Assembly: GCA_002495025.1 (NCBI GenBank)
Contig: DADP01000040.1
Span: 6,549-58,520 of the forward strand
DNA length: 51,972 bases
DNA from: Desulfurococcaceae archaeon UBA285
GTDB taxonomy: Archaea > Thermoproteota > Thermoprotei_A > Sulfolobales > Desulfurococcaceae
Direction: 5' to 3'
Made by a program: the position numbers and the translations under genes. Shown here piece after piece: positions 1-10,100 of the stretch. The first letter of the stretch is position 1. Every line of letters starts with the position of its first letter. The notes beneath the pieces were generated by a model, which saw only the letters and a program-made list of their open reading frames with translations, had not been told where the DNA came from and did no database searches.

Positions 1-30
1 ACCAAGGTATTTACAAAACGTGGTTGATTT

Positions 31-693
31 ATGCAGATTCAACAAAGTAGAATTATAAATAGAGAAAACGAGAAAGTAGTGATTTTCGACCTCTATGGTA
101 CACTTGTAGATTGGAGGTCTACTATTAACTCATTTATATCATTCTACGCTGGTAACGAATACACCGAGAAATTCTTTGAATGCGACTATAGAGAAGTAGT
201 CTCTTATAAACCATATAGTCAAATACTCGCGAAATGCCTTGGAGAAGTCTTTAGAGAAGCGGGTATTCTATACTCGCAGGAACTAGTTGAATCATTTATA
301 CTCATGTTTACTCGTTCACCACTATTTCCAGATACAATATACGCCTTGAAGACACTTCAAAAACACGGTTTTAAAACCGCTATATTATCCAACACTGAGA
401 GAAAACTAGTCGATATAACACTATATGGTTTTCGAGAATTATTCAATTACGTCATTACAGCCGAAGATGTTAAAGCATACAAACCAAGTCTAGATGCATT
501 TATAAATGCATATAGAACAATCGGAGTTGAACCAGATAATGTCATTCATGTCTCAGCATATCCACAATACGACCTCATACCAGCTAGTAAACTAGGAGCT
601 AAAACAATACTTGTTGATAGGAGGTTAGGGTATTCATGGCCTTTAAAAATCAATTCACTAGTTGAACTCACAACGTATTTAATAGATCTCTAG
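31..693 (+). CDS. HAD-superfamily hydrolase (haloacid dehalogenase-like)
   Basis: A 220-residue HAD-fold hydrolase. Motif I is DLYGTLVDW near residue 20, with the nucleophilic Asp. Motif II is the ILSNTE segment and the motif III lysine lies in AYKPS. The motif IV region reads HVSAYPQYDLIPA, so the usual acidic pair is reduced and it resembles the L-2-haloacid dehalogenase branch. Members dephosphorylate small metabolites or dehalogenate 2-haloacids; the substrate cannot be told from sequence. It ends 18 bases before the convergent nitrilase gene and appears to stand alone. The family is clear, the exact reaction unknown. Confidence 0.8.
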   Translation: MQIQQSRIINRENEKVVIFDLYGTLVDWRSTINSFISFYAGNEYTEKFFECDYREVVSYKPYSQILAKCLGEVFREAGILYSQELVESFILMFTRSPLFPDTIYALKTLQKHGFKTAILSNTERKLVDITLYGFRELFNYVITAEDVKAYKPSLDAFINAYRTIGVEPDNVIHVSAYPQYDLIPASKLGAKTILVDRRLGYSWPLKINSLVELTTYLIDL

Positions 694-710
694 TGTATGA
701 TCTCGAAACA

Positions 711-1538
711 CTACGACTTTAATTTTACCTCCCATTTCTCACTTGCTTGTCTAATTACAGGAACAGTCTCCCTGGCTTTTACAACGTTTTCTAGGTTTAA
801 CGTGTACTCTATGTATTTCTCTTCAAAGCCGAGATCTAGTTCTTTATACCCCCATGGATTGAAAACCCCGCTTCTACCAGTAAACATTCCACCTGTTTGA
901 TTAACTACTACTAGGTAGACTCCGTTTTCATGCGCTCTAACCGAGGCGAGTTTATCTAGAATCTCTTCTTTCAATGGCCCCTTAACCCAGCCCGATTGTA
1001 GAATAATGACTTTAGCCCCCATGTGAGCGTATACTCTAAACAACTCAGGAAATCGTATGTCATAACATATTGCAAAAGCGACTTCTACTCCACTAATAGA
1101 GGTGAGTTTACCTGGGCCACGGCCTGGTTCAAAGTAGTCTGATTCTCTATATCCATAAGCATCAAACAAGTGCATTTTATTGTAGACGGGGAAGGCCTCG
1201 CCCTTGCTCGTCACTATTACAGAAGTACTCTTTGTCAATGGAGGTTTATCTGTTCTCTCTATGAAGTGTAATAGAATGTATGCATCTATTTCACTAGCTA
1301 GTTTGAAAAAGTATGAGAGGTATCTACTGTTGGCTAAGTATTCTGACAACTCGTAGACTCTCGCTGGGTCTTTTACTTCGAGTGGATTTAACATACTATA
1401 CTCTGGTAGTACAACAATATCTGCTTCACGATAGTATTTCTTAATCAACTTGTAGGATTTCTCGGCGTTTTCAATAGGGTTTACAGAGTAAGCAGCTTGA
1501 GTTAAACCAACAACTATTTCATCCAAACCTGGATACAC
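711..1538 (-). CDS. Carbon-nitrogen hydrolase (nitrilase superfamily)
   Basis: A soluble amidase-type enzyme of about 270 residues. The triad is visible: Glu46 in VVLPEYS, Lys121 in NKMHLFDAYG and Cys158 in AICYDIRFPE. The AICYDIRFPELFR form is typical of the omega-amidase/Nit2-like branch; the substrate is unproven. The listed start is GTG at 1538. A TTG at 1526 has GGTG about eight bases upstream and gives the usual N-terminus for the family, so it is an equally good start. The gene lies 36 bases after the MoeA-like gene on the same strand and is probably cotranscribed with it. Confidence 0.85.
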   Translation of the reverse strand: MYPGLDEIVVGLTQAAYSVNPIENAEKSYKLIKKYYREADIVVLPEYSMLNPLEVKDPARVYELSEYLANSRYLSYFFKLASEIDAYILLHFIERTDKPPLTKSTSVIVTSKGEAFPVYNKMHLFDAYGYRESDYFEPGRGPGKLTSISGVEVAFAICYDIRFPELFRVYAHMGAKVIILQSGWVKGPLKEEILDKLASVRAHENGVYLVVVNQTGGMFTGRSGVFNPWGYKELDLGFEEKYIEYTLNLENVVKARETVPVIRQASEKWEVKLKS

Positions 1539-1574
1539 CGCATTAGTATTAAAGTGTCTCTGGAGGTAAAAAGC

Positions 1575-3542
1575 TTAACTACTCGTTTTCTTCTCGGTCC
1601 CTATATCTCTTGGAATCCTGTAGTACTTTGCAAACTTGAAGTCTTTTAATTCTAGTCTACGTAGGTATTCTATAAACGAGTTGACTTCAGGTCTACTCAT
1701 TTTCTCTCTTGGAATGAGGAAGTCGTATTCCTCCCATGTTAATGGTATAAAGTCTAATCCATATAGTTCTGCAACGTAACCTGTTGCCACGCCTACATCT
1801 GCTTTGCCTGTTTTAACAGCGTATGCTACTGCTGTATGGGTTTTCACTTCGTATGTATAGCCTTTTACAAACTCGTGTACTCTATCAAATGGCTTGTTCT
1901 CAGCGTTTAATATTTTCTTGAGGTTTAAATCAATCAGTGTTCTAATTCCACTACCTCTCGGTCTATTAACTATTCGTATATCGCTTCGTAGAAAGTCTTT
2001 AAATCCACGTATATTCTTGGGGTTTCCCGGCTGGACTATAAAGCCTACTAGTCGATCGTAGCCTCTAATTAATACTGCTTTTCCACGTAGTCCATACTTC
2101 TCGAGGAGTGTAGTATTGTATACACCTGTATTCTCGTCTAGTAGGTGCGTTGGTGCAATATCTGCTTCGCCTCTTATAGTGGCTAGCCATCCACCCATAC
2201 TACCAGTATTTAGTATTCTACTAGTGTAGATTAGACCTGATTCTACTAGTATGTATTCGAGGAGCGGGTCGTTACTACCTATAATTGTTAGTTTCTTTGT
2301 AAAAGCCCTCTCGGTGAATGCATGAAATACTACTTTACTCCCTTCTTCAACTACTTCTACTTCCTCATCTAGCTCTATAAATCCATCACTATATGTAATA
2401 GCATATATACTACCACTACTAAATGAAACAGGGTATGCTACGTAACCCTCGCTTGATTCAACTAGTATACTTGGAATCAGCCAGGTTTTACCCACGTTTT
2501 TTCTTATTCTAAATGGGAGTTTAACTACTACTCTTTGATCAACATATTTCACTCCAGTGAGTTTTGCTATTATTGGCTTAATTACTCTAACAAGAATCAT
2601 ATAGCATGAAAGTGGAAAGCCTGGTAGTCCAATTAATAGTTTACCATTACTAACAGCAATAACTGTTGGTTTACCCGGCTTAGACTTTAATCCATGAACC
2701 AAGATCTCTCCTAGCTCACTGAAAACCCTATATACCAAGTCTGATTCTCCAGCACTCGTACCACCACTTGTAACTACAGCATCGTATTCAACAAGGCTTT
2801 TCGCAATAAATTCACGTAGTAGTTCATAGTCGTCTGGTATTACACCCTTATACTCTACTTCAACACCCATTTCTCTGAGAAACTGGGTTACCAAGTAGCC
2901 GTTTACATCGTATACCTTTCCCAATTCGAGTTTTCTACCGGGTTCTACTACTTCGTTACCAGTTGAAAACACTGCTATACGTGGTTTTACATATACTGGT
3001 ATTTCTTTAAAGCCGAGGCCGGCTAGTAGCGCTATGTGTTCGTGTTTTAATAGTGTTCCCTTTGGGAGGATGAAGTCTCCAGCTGATATATCACTACCAC
3101 ATGTAGCAATGTTTTCGCCTGGTGCTACTGGTCTATATACATCTACAAATCCATTATGCATCTCTGTGTATTCCTCCATAACTACAGCGTCACAATCTCT
3201 TGGAATAATAGCACCCGTAGAAACCCTTACTGCTCCATTATCACAAGAGTATTCCTCGCCAGACTCCCCTGTTTTCACTACTCCAGTAATTCTCAGTCTT
3301 GTAGGATTTAACTCTGTTGAAAAAGCTACATCGACTGTTTTAACAGCGTATCCATCTACTTCTGATCTATCAAATGGCGGATGATCTATTGGTGAATAAA
3401 TATCACTAGCCAAAACCCTGTACAGTGCATTATTTAAATCTACTATTTCCACGCCACGTGGTTTCAAGTCAACTCTACTTAGAACAATTTGTAGAGCTTC
3501 ATCAATAGATACTAGTCTATGAAAGAGCTTCTGGCCACTCAA
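1575..3542 (-). CDS. moeA: MoeA-type molybdopterin molybdenumtransferase fused to a periplasmic-binding-protein-like domain
   Basis: A 655-residue two-part protein. Residues 1 to about 400 are MoeA, which inserts molybdenum or tungsten into adenylylated molybdopterin. VVTSGGTSAGESD and IGLPGFPLSCY mark the MoCF-binding domain. Residues of about 415-650 resemble a type-2 periplasmic substrate-binding domain (LTIIGSNDPLLEYIL, then RGSGIRTLIDL). This fusion is known in archaea, and the added domain is thought to sense or bind the oxyanion or cofactor. The start is TTG. A nitrilase follows on the same strand, and Hel308 diverges 55 bases away. Confidence 0.9.
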   Translation of the reverse strand: MSGQKLFHRLVSIDEALQIVLSRVDLKPRGVEIVDLNNALYRVLASDIYSPIDHPPFDRSEVDGYAVKTVDVAFSTELNPTRLRITGVVKTGESGEEYSCDNGAVRVSTGAIIPRDCDAVVMEEYTEMHNGFVDVYRPVAPGENIATCGSDISAGDFILPKGTLLKHEHIALLAGLGFKEIPVYVKPRIAVFSTGNEVVEPGRKLELGKVYDVNGYLVTQFLREMGVEVEYKGVIPDDYELLREFIAKSLVEYDAVVTSGGTSAGESDLVYRVFSELGEILVHGLKSKPGKPTVIAVSNGKLLIGLPGFPLSCYMILVRVIKPIIAKLTGVKYVDQRVVVKLPFRIRKNVGKTWLIPSILVESSEGYVAYPVSFSSGSIYAITYSDGFIELDEEVEVVEEGSKVVFHAFTERAFTKKLTIIGSNDPLLEYILVESGLIYTSRILNTGSMGGWLATIRGEADIAPTHLLDENTGVYNTTLLEKYGLRGKAVLIRGYDRLVGFIVQPGNPKNIRGFKDFLRSDIRIVNRPRGSGIRTLIDLNLKKILNAENKPFDRVHEFVKGYTYEVKTHTAVAYAVKTGKADVGVATGYVAELYGLDFIPLTWEEYDFLIPREKMSRPEVNSFIEYLRRLELKDFKFAKYYRIPRDIGTEKKTSS

Positions 3543-3597
3543 ATCAATCCCTTTATTAACACATTTTTATTCTTGGATAATTAATGAGTGTTTTATT

Positions 3598-5730
3598 ATG
3601 TTTATAGAAGAACTATTAAAACACGGACTCCCAGGAAAATACATTGAACTACTGGGTAAGCGTGGAATAAGAGAATTAAACCCTGTTCAAAGAGAAGCTA
3701 TTGAAAAAGGTCTGCTTGAAGAATCAAACCTAGTTGTTTCAGCACCAACAGCTAGTGGTAAAACACTAATAGCTGAAATAGCTCTTGTTAAAACAGTTTT
3801 TAACAAGGGTATTGGAGTCTATCTAGCTCCACTACGCGCATTGGCAAACGAGAAATACGAGGAGTTTAAAGAACTAGAAGCACTCGGGTTAAAAATAGGT
3901 ATTTCAACAGGAGATTATGATGAACCAGCTGAATACCTCGGGGAATACGATATAATAATTGCTACATATGAGCGATTCGACAGTATCCAACGATTAAAGC
4001 CTTCATGGCTTGAAAACACTAGACTCATAGTAATAGATGAACTACACAATATAAGTGACCCCGAGAGAGGGCCCATAATAGAAGTCATTGCTGCACGTGC
4101 ATTAAAACACGGAGTAAGAGTAGTTGGTTTATCAGCAACTATTGGAAACCCTGAAAACCTAGCAAAATGGCTTAATGCAAACCTAGTTGCCTCTAATTGG
4201 AGGCCTGTTAAACTAGTAGAAGGAGTGTACGATAAGAGTAGGTCGCAAATACTATTCCAAGACAAGAGAGTAGAAGAAGTAGATGAGAAAGAAGAAGACG
4301 ATGTATTAAACCTCGTACTACACAATCTAGAGAAAAACATTCAAACACTAGTATTTATACACAATAGGAGAAAAGTCGAAGAATACGCTAAAATAGTATC
4401 TACATATACAAGTAGACTGGGAAATAGCGAGATACGAGAAATACTGGGTAAATTAGATGAAGCACCAACAAAATATGAAAGAGACCTCCTCGGCGAATTA
4501 TTGACAAGGGGCGTTGGTTTCCACCACGCTGGACTCTCACATATTTCTCGTAGAGTAGTAGAAGAAGCTTTTCGAAAGAGATTAATAAGTGTATTATTTG
4601 CAACTCCAACACTAGCAGCGGGCGTGAACTTACCTGCTAGAAGAGTACTTGTATCGATAAAGAGGTATGATTCAAGCAAGGGTAGAAAAGTAAATATTAG
4701 TATCTCTGAATACAAGCAAATGGCGGGTAGAGCTGGAAGACCAAAATACGATGAAATAGGAGAAGCAGTAATTATAGATGCTTCTAGTCTACAAGAAGGA
4801 TTAAAATTCATTAATGGAAAGCCTGAAACTGTAAAGGGAAATTTTGTAAACGATAGAAGTCTGAGAATACACACCCTGGCATTTATTGTATCGAGAGATG
4901 CTAGAAATACAAGCGAGCTAGTTGAATTATTCAATAAAACATATACTGGGTCTACTGTGAGAGAACAAGAGTTAATCAACCGTGTGGAATCAACACTAAA
5001 ACTACTAGAAGAACTAAACATGGTTGAAACTAGAGGCGACACTCTCTATTCAACAAGACTTGGACGAATAACTTCGTATACATATATCGATCCATTAACA
5101 ACAAGTATGTTTTTTAAATACAAGCCAGTCGAATACAACGACATCTACATGCTACACTTGATAACTTTAACACCCGACTTCACCAAGTCGAGTAGTTATA
5201 TACCAGAACGCATACTTGCATACTATGAAGACCTGGCTGAATCATATCTAGCAAGCAATCTATTAATGCCGCCAAAAACAGAGTATTATGGTTATGATGA
5301 ATGGTTAACGGGATTCATCTATACTCTAGCATTAAACGATTGGATTAACGAGAAAAGTGAAGATGAAATATTGAATAGATATAACCTGGGCCCCGGAGAC
5401 CTATACAACATGAGAGATACAGCTAGTTGGATAGCTTCATCTCTCGGTAAAATAGCAAATGTAATCGGCGAGGTAAAACTAGGTAGAAAGCTACTAGAAC
5501 TCTCTCAGAGAATAGAAAAAGGAGTAAAACCAGACGCATTGGAACTAGCATCACTGAGATATATTGGTAGAGTGAGAGCTAGAATACTAATAGAACACGG
5601 AATAAAAACAATTGAAGACCTGGCAAAAACACCAAAAAAGAGGCTGGCAACACTCCCCACATTCGGGCCTAAAATAGCAGAAGAAATCTACAAGCAACTA
5701 GTAGAAATGGGTTATAATCCACCATTATAA
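3598..5730 (+). CDS. hel308: Hel308-family DNA helicase
   Basis: An ATP-dependent 3'-5' superfamily 2 helicase (Ski2-like) that acts on stalled forks and lagging-strand ends. Seen are LNPVQ (27-31), Walker A APTASGKT (49-56), DELH (147-150), SAT (179-181), GVGFHHAGL and the motif VI QMAGRAGRP. A C-terminal helix-hairpin-helix/ratchet region (IGRVRARILIEHGI, then LPTFGPKIAEEI) is typical of archaeal Hel308. The length of 710 residues is normal. It is transcribed divergently from moeA, has little leader, and tRNA-Thr(GGT) follows on the same strand. Confidence 0.95.
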   Translation: MFIEELLKHGLPGKYIELLGKRGIRELNPVQREAIEKGLLEESNLVVSAPTASGKTLIAEIALVKTVFNKGIGVYLAPLRALANEKYEEFKELEALGLKIGISTGDYDEPAEYLGEYDIIIATYERFDSIQRLKPSWLENTRLIVIDELHNISDPERGPIIEVIAARALKHGVRVVGLSATIGNPENLAKWLNANLVASNWRPVKLVEGVYDKSRSQILFQDKRVEEVDEKEEDDVLNLVLHNLEKNIQTLVFIHNRRKVEEYAKIVSTYTSRLGNSEIREILGKLDEAPTKYERDLLGELLTRGVGFHHAGLSHISRRVVEEAFRKRLISVLFATPTLAAGVNLPARRVLVSIKRYDSSKGRKVNISISEYKQMAGRAGRPKYDEIGEAVIIDASSLQEGLKFINGKPETVKGNFVNDRSLRIHTLAFIVSRDARNTSELVELFNKTYTGSTVREQELINRVESTLKLLEELNMVETRGDTLYSTRLGRITSYTYIDPLTTSMFFKYKPVEYNDIYMLHLITLTPDFTKSSSYIPERILAYYEDLAESYLASNLLMPPKTEYYGYDEWLTGFIYTLALNDWINEKSEDEILNRYNLGPGDLYNMRDTASWIASSLGKIANVIGEVKLGRKLLELSQRIEKGVKPDALELASLRYIGRVRARILIEHGIKTIEDLAKTPKKRLATLPTFGPKIAEEIYKQLVEMGYNPPL

Positions 5731-5756
5731 GTAAACAGTAAATAGCGAAGCAATTA

Positions 5757-5767
5757 TTTTTAAATCC
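5757..5767 (+). promoter_or_regulatory. TATA box of tRNA-Thr(GGT)
   Basis: An A+T run TTTTTAAATC lies about 27-35 bases upstream of the first base of the tRNA, the usual spacing of an archaeal TATA box to a directly initiated tRNA transcript. Confidence 0.55.
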
Positions 5768-5791
5768 CAACTAGATATTGTTAGTAGAGGC

Positions 5792-5865
5792 GCCGCCGTA
5801 GCTCAGCCTGGTGGAGCGCCGCCCTGGTAAGGCGGAGGTCCCGGGTTCGAATCCCGGCGGCGGCT
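5792..5865 (+). tRNA. tRNA-Thr (anticodon GGT)
   Basis: A full cloverleaf can be drawn. The acceptor stem is GCCGCCG (5792-5798) with CGGCGGC (5858-5864), the discriminator is T at 5865, and the D stem is GCTC/GAGC. The anticodon stem CCGCC/GGCGG encloses loop CTGGTAA with anticodon GGT at 5826-5828. The T stem is CCGGG/CCCGG around TTCGAAT. There is no intron and CCA is not encoded. It reads ACC and ACT codons. The acceptor stem and discriminator match the second threonine tRNA at 41274. Confidence 0.97.
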
Positions 5866-5916
5866 TATCTCCTATGGGATTCAACATGGTTTAAACAATG
5901 ACTTTAATTAGAGTTT

Positions 5917-6276
5917 CTAGTCTAGTTCATCGGGTATTATTTCTGGTTTTCTAGCTAGTGTTATTATTGGTAGTGAAACACTTGGTTTTGGGTTTTTTGA
6001 GAATTCAAATTTTTCTTCGCCAGTAGAGATTATTACGTAGTTTGCTTCTTGAACGTTTCTATCGCTTTCATCAAATGAGTAGTAGTAGAATATTGGTAAA
6101 CCATAGTGTTTATAGTAGTCTCGGAAAACTCCGAGAATTCCTATTATTATCTTTCCATTGTGTTTAAACTTTAAGAGATATGCTGTTGCTTGTGGAGGGA
6201 GAGCTGTTGAAATAGCTAGTCTAATTAAGTCGTTAAATGTAGCTGTTTTTATAGGTAGTGTTTTTTCTTCTATCAC
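5917..6276 (-). CDS. Hypothetical protein, last gene of the reverse gyrase operon
   Basis: A 119-residue soluble protein I do not recognise. It has no membrane segment or cysteine cluster. The middle is rich in aromatic residues (DYYKHYGLPIFYYYSF) and the end is Pro- and acid-rich. The GTG start is supported by GAGGTG seven bases upstream. It lies 25 bases after the nitrilase-fold gene, which itself overlaps reverse gyrase, so it is probably translated from the reverse gyrase transcript. No function can be assigned. Confidence 0.7.
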   Translation of the reverse strand: MIEEKTLPIKTATFNDLIRLAISTALPPQATAYLLKFKHNGKIIIGILGVFRDYYKHYGLPIFYYYSFDESDRNVQEANYVIISTGEEKFEFSKNPKPSVSLPIITLARKPEIIPDELD

Positions 6277-6301
6277 TATACAACACCTCGAAATATACCT
6301 C

Positions 6302-7174
6302 TTATTTCTTATTTCTCAATTCCTTAAAATGGTCTATTATAGTATTAAGGACTATGTTTATTTTCAACTCGCTTGGTTTTCTCGAGGTCTCTCTGATTAG
6401 TTTTAGTGGAATAGTTACCAATAATGGTTTTTCACTTGTAAATCTATATGCCTCGCCGTTCCCAAGTACGATGAGTGTTGGAGCTTTTGCTAGAGTAATG
6501 TTTTCTTTGACAACAAAATATCCAATATGTACTAGTGAAATACCCGTGAATAATCTCAATGCTTCTAGGAGGAGTCTGAGATCGTTTTCACCAACTATAC
6601 TAGTAGATACAGTAATTAACTGTGAAACCCCTCTTGCAGTGAGGTAGCGGGCGAATTCAGGTACGAGTATGTCTTCATCGAGTAGTACAGAGTAGTATAT
6701 GTACTCGTCGCTCACTACTTCTAGTTTATGTCCATGTTTTAAAACTTCTCTTGCCGAGCTCGTGGAGGGAGTGATCTTTCTCGAGAAAAATCTAACTATA
6801 CCTGATTCTCCATCAACTAGGAGGTTGGATATATAGTATCCATTTTTTGTTTTTTCATATACATACGGCGAGATAATAAAAAGCCTATTTTGAAGTGCAA
6901 TGTGCTTTAATATTCTAACATATGGATTTTTCTTGTCAATTGATACACTATCTATTTCCTCGGGTTTAACGAATGGTATTCCATAAGGCATAAATGGTGG
7001 TAGAATTACTGTTTTTACATTTAGTGTTTCAATATATCTCAATATACGCCTTAACAAATCAAGGTTTAATGAGAGAGCTGAGTATATTGTAGGAGTTTGA
7101 ACAATAGCTAGTCTTATACCAGTAAATTCCTCGTGAATGTTAACTATTTCCAGTCCGCCGACTTGAAGAGTCAA
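6302..7174 (-). CDS. Catalytically inactive nitrilase-fold protein
   Basis: A 290-residue protein whose overall layout follows the nitrilase superfamily: RLAIVQTPTIY start, VKTVILPPFMP, SRKITPS, then LLDEDILVPEFARYLTARG. The triad is broken. The Glu position is Pro (ILPPF), only the Lys-like position in SRK remains, and the Cys of CYDxxxPE is replaced by Asp (DEDILVPE). It is therefore unlikely to be an amidase and may be a binding or scaffold protein. The TTG start overlaps the reverse gyrase stop as TTGA, which implies translational coupling. Fold assignment is by motif order and remains inference. Confidence 0.7.
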   Translation of the reverse strand: MTLQVGGLEIVNIHEEFTGIRLAIVQTPTIYSALSLNLDLLRRILRYIETLNVKTVILPPFMPYGIPFVKPEEIDSVSIDKKNPYVRILKHIALQNRLFIISPYVYEKTKNGYYISNLLVDGESGIVRFFSRKITPSTSSAREVLKHGHKLEVVSDEYIYYSVLLDEDILVPEFARYLTARGVSQLITVSTSIVGENDLRLLLEALRLFTGISLVHIGYFVVKENITLAKAPTLIVLGNGEAYRFTSEKPLLVTIPLKLIRETSRKPSELKINIVLNTIIDHFKELRNKK

Positions 7175-10100
7175 GTTTTGAGACCTTCAATACACTTTGC
7201 TATATCAATATGTCTACTCGACAATTCACTGTTTTCTACGAGTATTCTACTTATCTCGTTTCCTACTCTCTCTGCTATTTCGCTTTCTTTGTCTAGTATG
7301 TTTTCAACTACTTCTCTATGTACTTCTTGGAGTACAAGTTGATACTCTATTTCACCGTTTTCTACTCTATCCATTTTCTTTTCTAATTCCTTGGTTCTAT
7401 CAACGCTTACTAGTCCTTTGAAGTGTTCTTCTAGGAATCTGTGTACGTGGATACCGCGTTCTCGTGGAAGCAGCGAGTTTTTCTTTGTTTGAACTACGTA
7501 GTATCTTTCTAGTAGTGTTTGAATAATTTTTGCATATGTACTCGGTCTTCCAATTCCTTTTTCTTTCATCCACTTTATTACATCGTGGTATTTTGGTAGT
7601 GGATACTTCTTTCTCTTGATTTTCTCGTCTTTTATAAATCCTGTTTTTACCTCGCCGACTTGGAGTTGAGATGCCCATGGAGCTTCTTCTCTTATATTAC
7701 TGTAGAATTCAAGATATCCTTTTTCAATGATCTTGGCTATGTATTCTACTTGTTTTACATGTATACTACTACCTTCTCGTTCAAAGCCCACTTCTAGTTT
7801 TACTTTAATAACTCTAGCTGGCTTCATTTGACTAGCAATAAACCTTCTAAATATGAGGTCGTATAGCTTTAAGTGGTCTCTAGTGATTCTACCAACAACT
7901 AGAATAGCTCCTTCACGAATAAGTTCTGATAGAGTATCAGCGTCTACCGGCCTAGTCGGCCTTATAGCTTCGTGTGCCCCGCCCTCGCCCCAAGTTCTCG
8001 GCTTGAATACTTCTCCTAGTTTGTCTACACCGTATTTTGCTTCTAGGTATTGTCTAGCTACTTCTATTCCAACATCACTTACACGAATACTATCTGTTCT
8101 ATGATAGGTTATCAAACCCATTTCAAACAAGTCTTGTGCAAGCTCCATTGTCTTCGTCGTGGAGAATCCATAGAGACGAGAGGCGTCTGCAAGTAGCGCG
8201 TCTGTGGTGTAGGGTGGGAGTGGGTTGACTTCTACTTCTTGCATGTCTACTAATTTAACAACCACGTTTGGTAGTTCGTAGGCTTTTAGCTTGCTTCTAC
8301 CATCTAGTGTTTTGAATATAGAGGATGCCTCGTTATGATCTAATTCAACACTTAGTTCTACATCTCCCTCTACATGAATGTTTACAATGTACTTAGAGTA
8401 TGCTGGGTCTTTAGTCTTATTGTACTCTTCTATAATAAAGCCTAAAACAGGTGTTTGTACTCTACCAGCACTGAGATTTCTATTTGGTCTACAACAAATC
8501 AATGGGTCTTTTGTAACATCCTGGTTTCTCTGGTATAGATATCTAAAGCAATATGTTGACCACGCATATCTTTGAACAATGTGTGATAGTGAAAATCCAA
8601 GCCATCTATCTTCAACACGTCTAACTATTTGTGCTTCCACAAGTCTTTCATTGAAGTCTCTCGGGTTTAAAATAGCGTTTATAATAGCTCTTCTAGTTAC
8701 TTCGTGGAATTCTATTCTCTGTATTTTCTCTGCATACGGTTCTAGTAGTACTCGTAGATCCCATGCTATCTTCTCTCCCTCAGCGTCCGGGTCTGTACCT
8801 ATGAGGACCAAGTCTACTTCACTGGCGAGTTTTCTAAGAGCTTCTACTATGTGGAGTTTTCTATCGGAGATAGATATGTCTGCACCGCACTTTGGACACT
8901 TGTCTTCATTTGTAAATTGGTGTCCATTTGGACACTTCTTTATATCTGTGTATATCGGAATGTACTTTGTTTCTTTATAGTTTTTATCAATAACTATACC
9001 ATATAGTACTTCTCTACTACCCTTCTCTGGTGGCGATTCATCAACTATTAATTCATATATGTGTCCACCCGACGCTACAATGTTAATGATGTAGTTACCC
9101 ATTGTAACTTCGTAAACACGTAGTACATCGTTTACTATTCTAATACTTGGTTTTCCAAAGAAGTTTGCAATAGTTCTAGCTTTATTGGGCGACTCAACGA
9201 TTAATAAGACTGTTTTAACTAGTTCTAATTGTTGTTCTGGCTGTATCTCCCCCGAGAGTATTCTTCTAACTTTTTCTCTTTCAACCTCGATTTCTTTTAT
9301 CAAGGAATCTAAGTCTAGTTCGTATAGATTTCTTAGGTTGAATCCCTCAAAGAGCCACCTCATTCTCTTAACGAGGCCGTTTAACAATCTTATATCGTCT
9401 ACGAGTATTACTGATAAACCCTTTGTTATTCCACCTGGATACAGCCTGGAGCATCTACCACTAGCTTGTATATATGTAGCTATATCTGGTATCAATATGT
9501 ATAATTCGTCGTTCTCTTTGACTAGTCCAATATCTCCTAGTTTTTCAAGTTTGACGAGTATGTCTGGCTGGGCTAAGTAGTGTTTTAGTATTTCAAAGCC
9601 CGTGTATAGGTCTCTTAGTATTGGTGTTTCCTCCTCCATTTTCTCTCTTTCACTTTGTGGTTTCTGCAAGTAGTCCATAAACTTCTCTCTTAGAAGTGCC
9701 AGCACGCCCTGGCTCATTGTTCTTAGTCTTCTCGACATTCTACCTATTATTATCTCGATCTTCTCTTTTTCCTCTCCCTCCAATACTTCTCTAATAACAG
9801 CGAGCATTCTAACAATATCTGTTGGTGATATAGTCTCCATTCTAGTACTGAATTTGTGTCTTGGAACGCCGGCAAAGATAACGTATTTTACTCTTTCAGG
9901 TAGGTCTATTCCTCTAACGAGGACACCATAGTATGATGCAACACCTACTAGTATATCTATTTCTCCCCTGGCAAATCTATCTATTAATTCAACTTGCTTC
10001 TTTGCGTGGAATGCCTCTGCTCTGAAACCCTCACTTTTTAATTTCTCGGCTATTTCTTCTGCGAATTCTATTCCTTTATCTATGGGTACGAAGACTAATA

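Noticed and set aside
4341..5042. 233-codon ORF antisense to Hel308
   Set aside because: A shadow frame rich in Ser, Leu and Phe; the sense strand is an intact helicase with all motifs.
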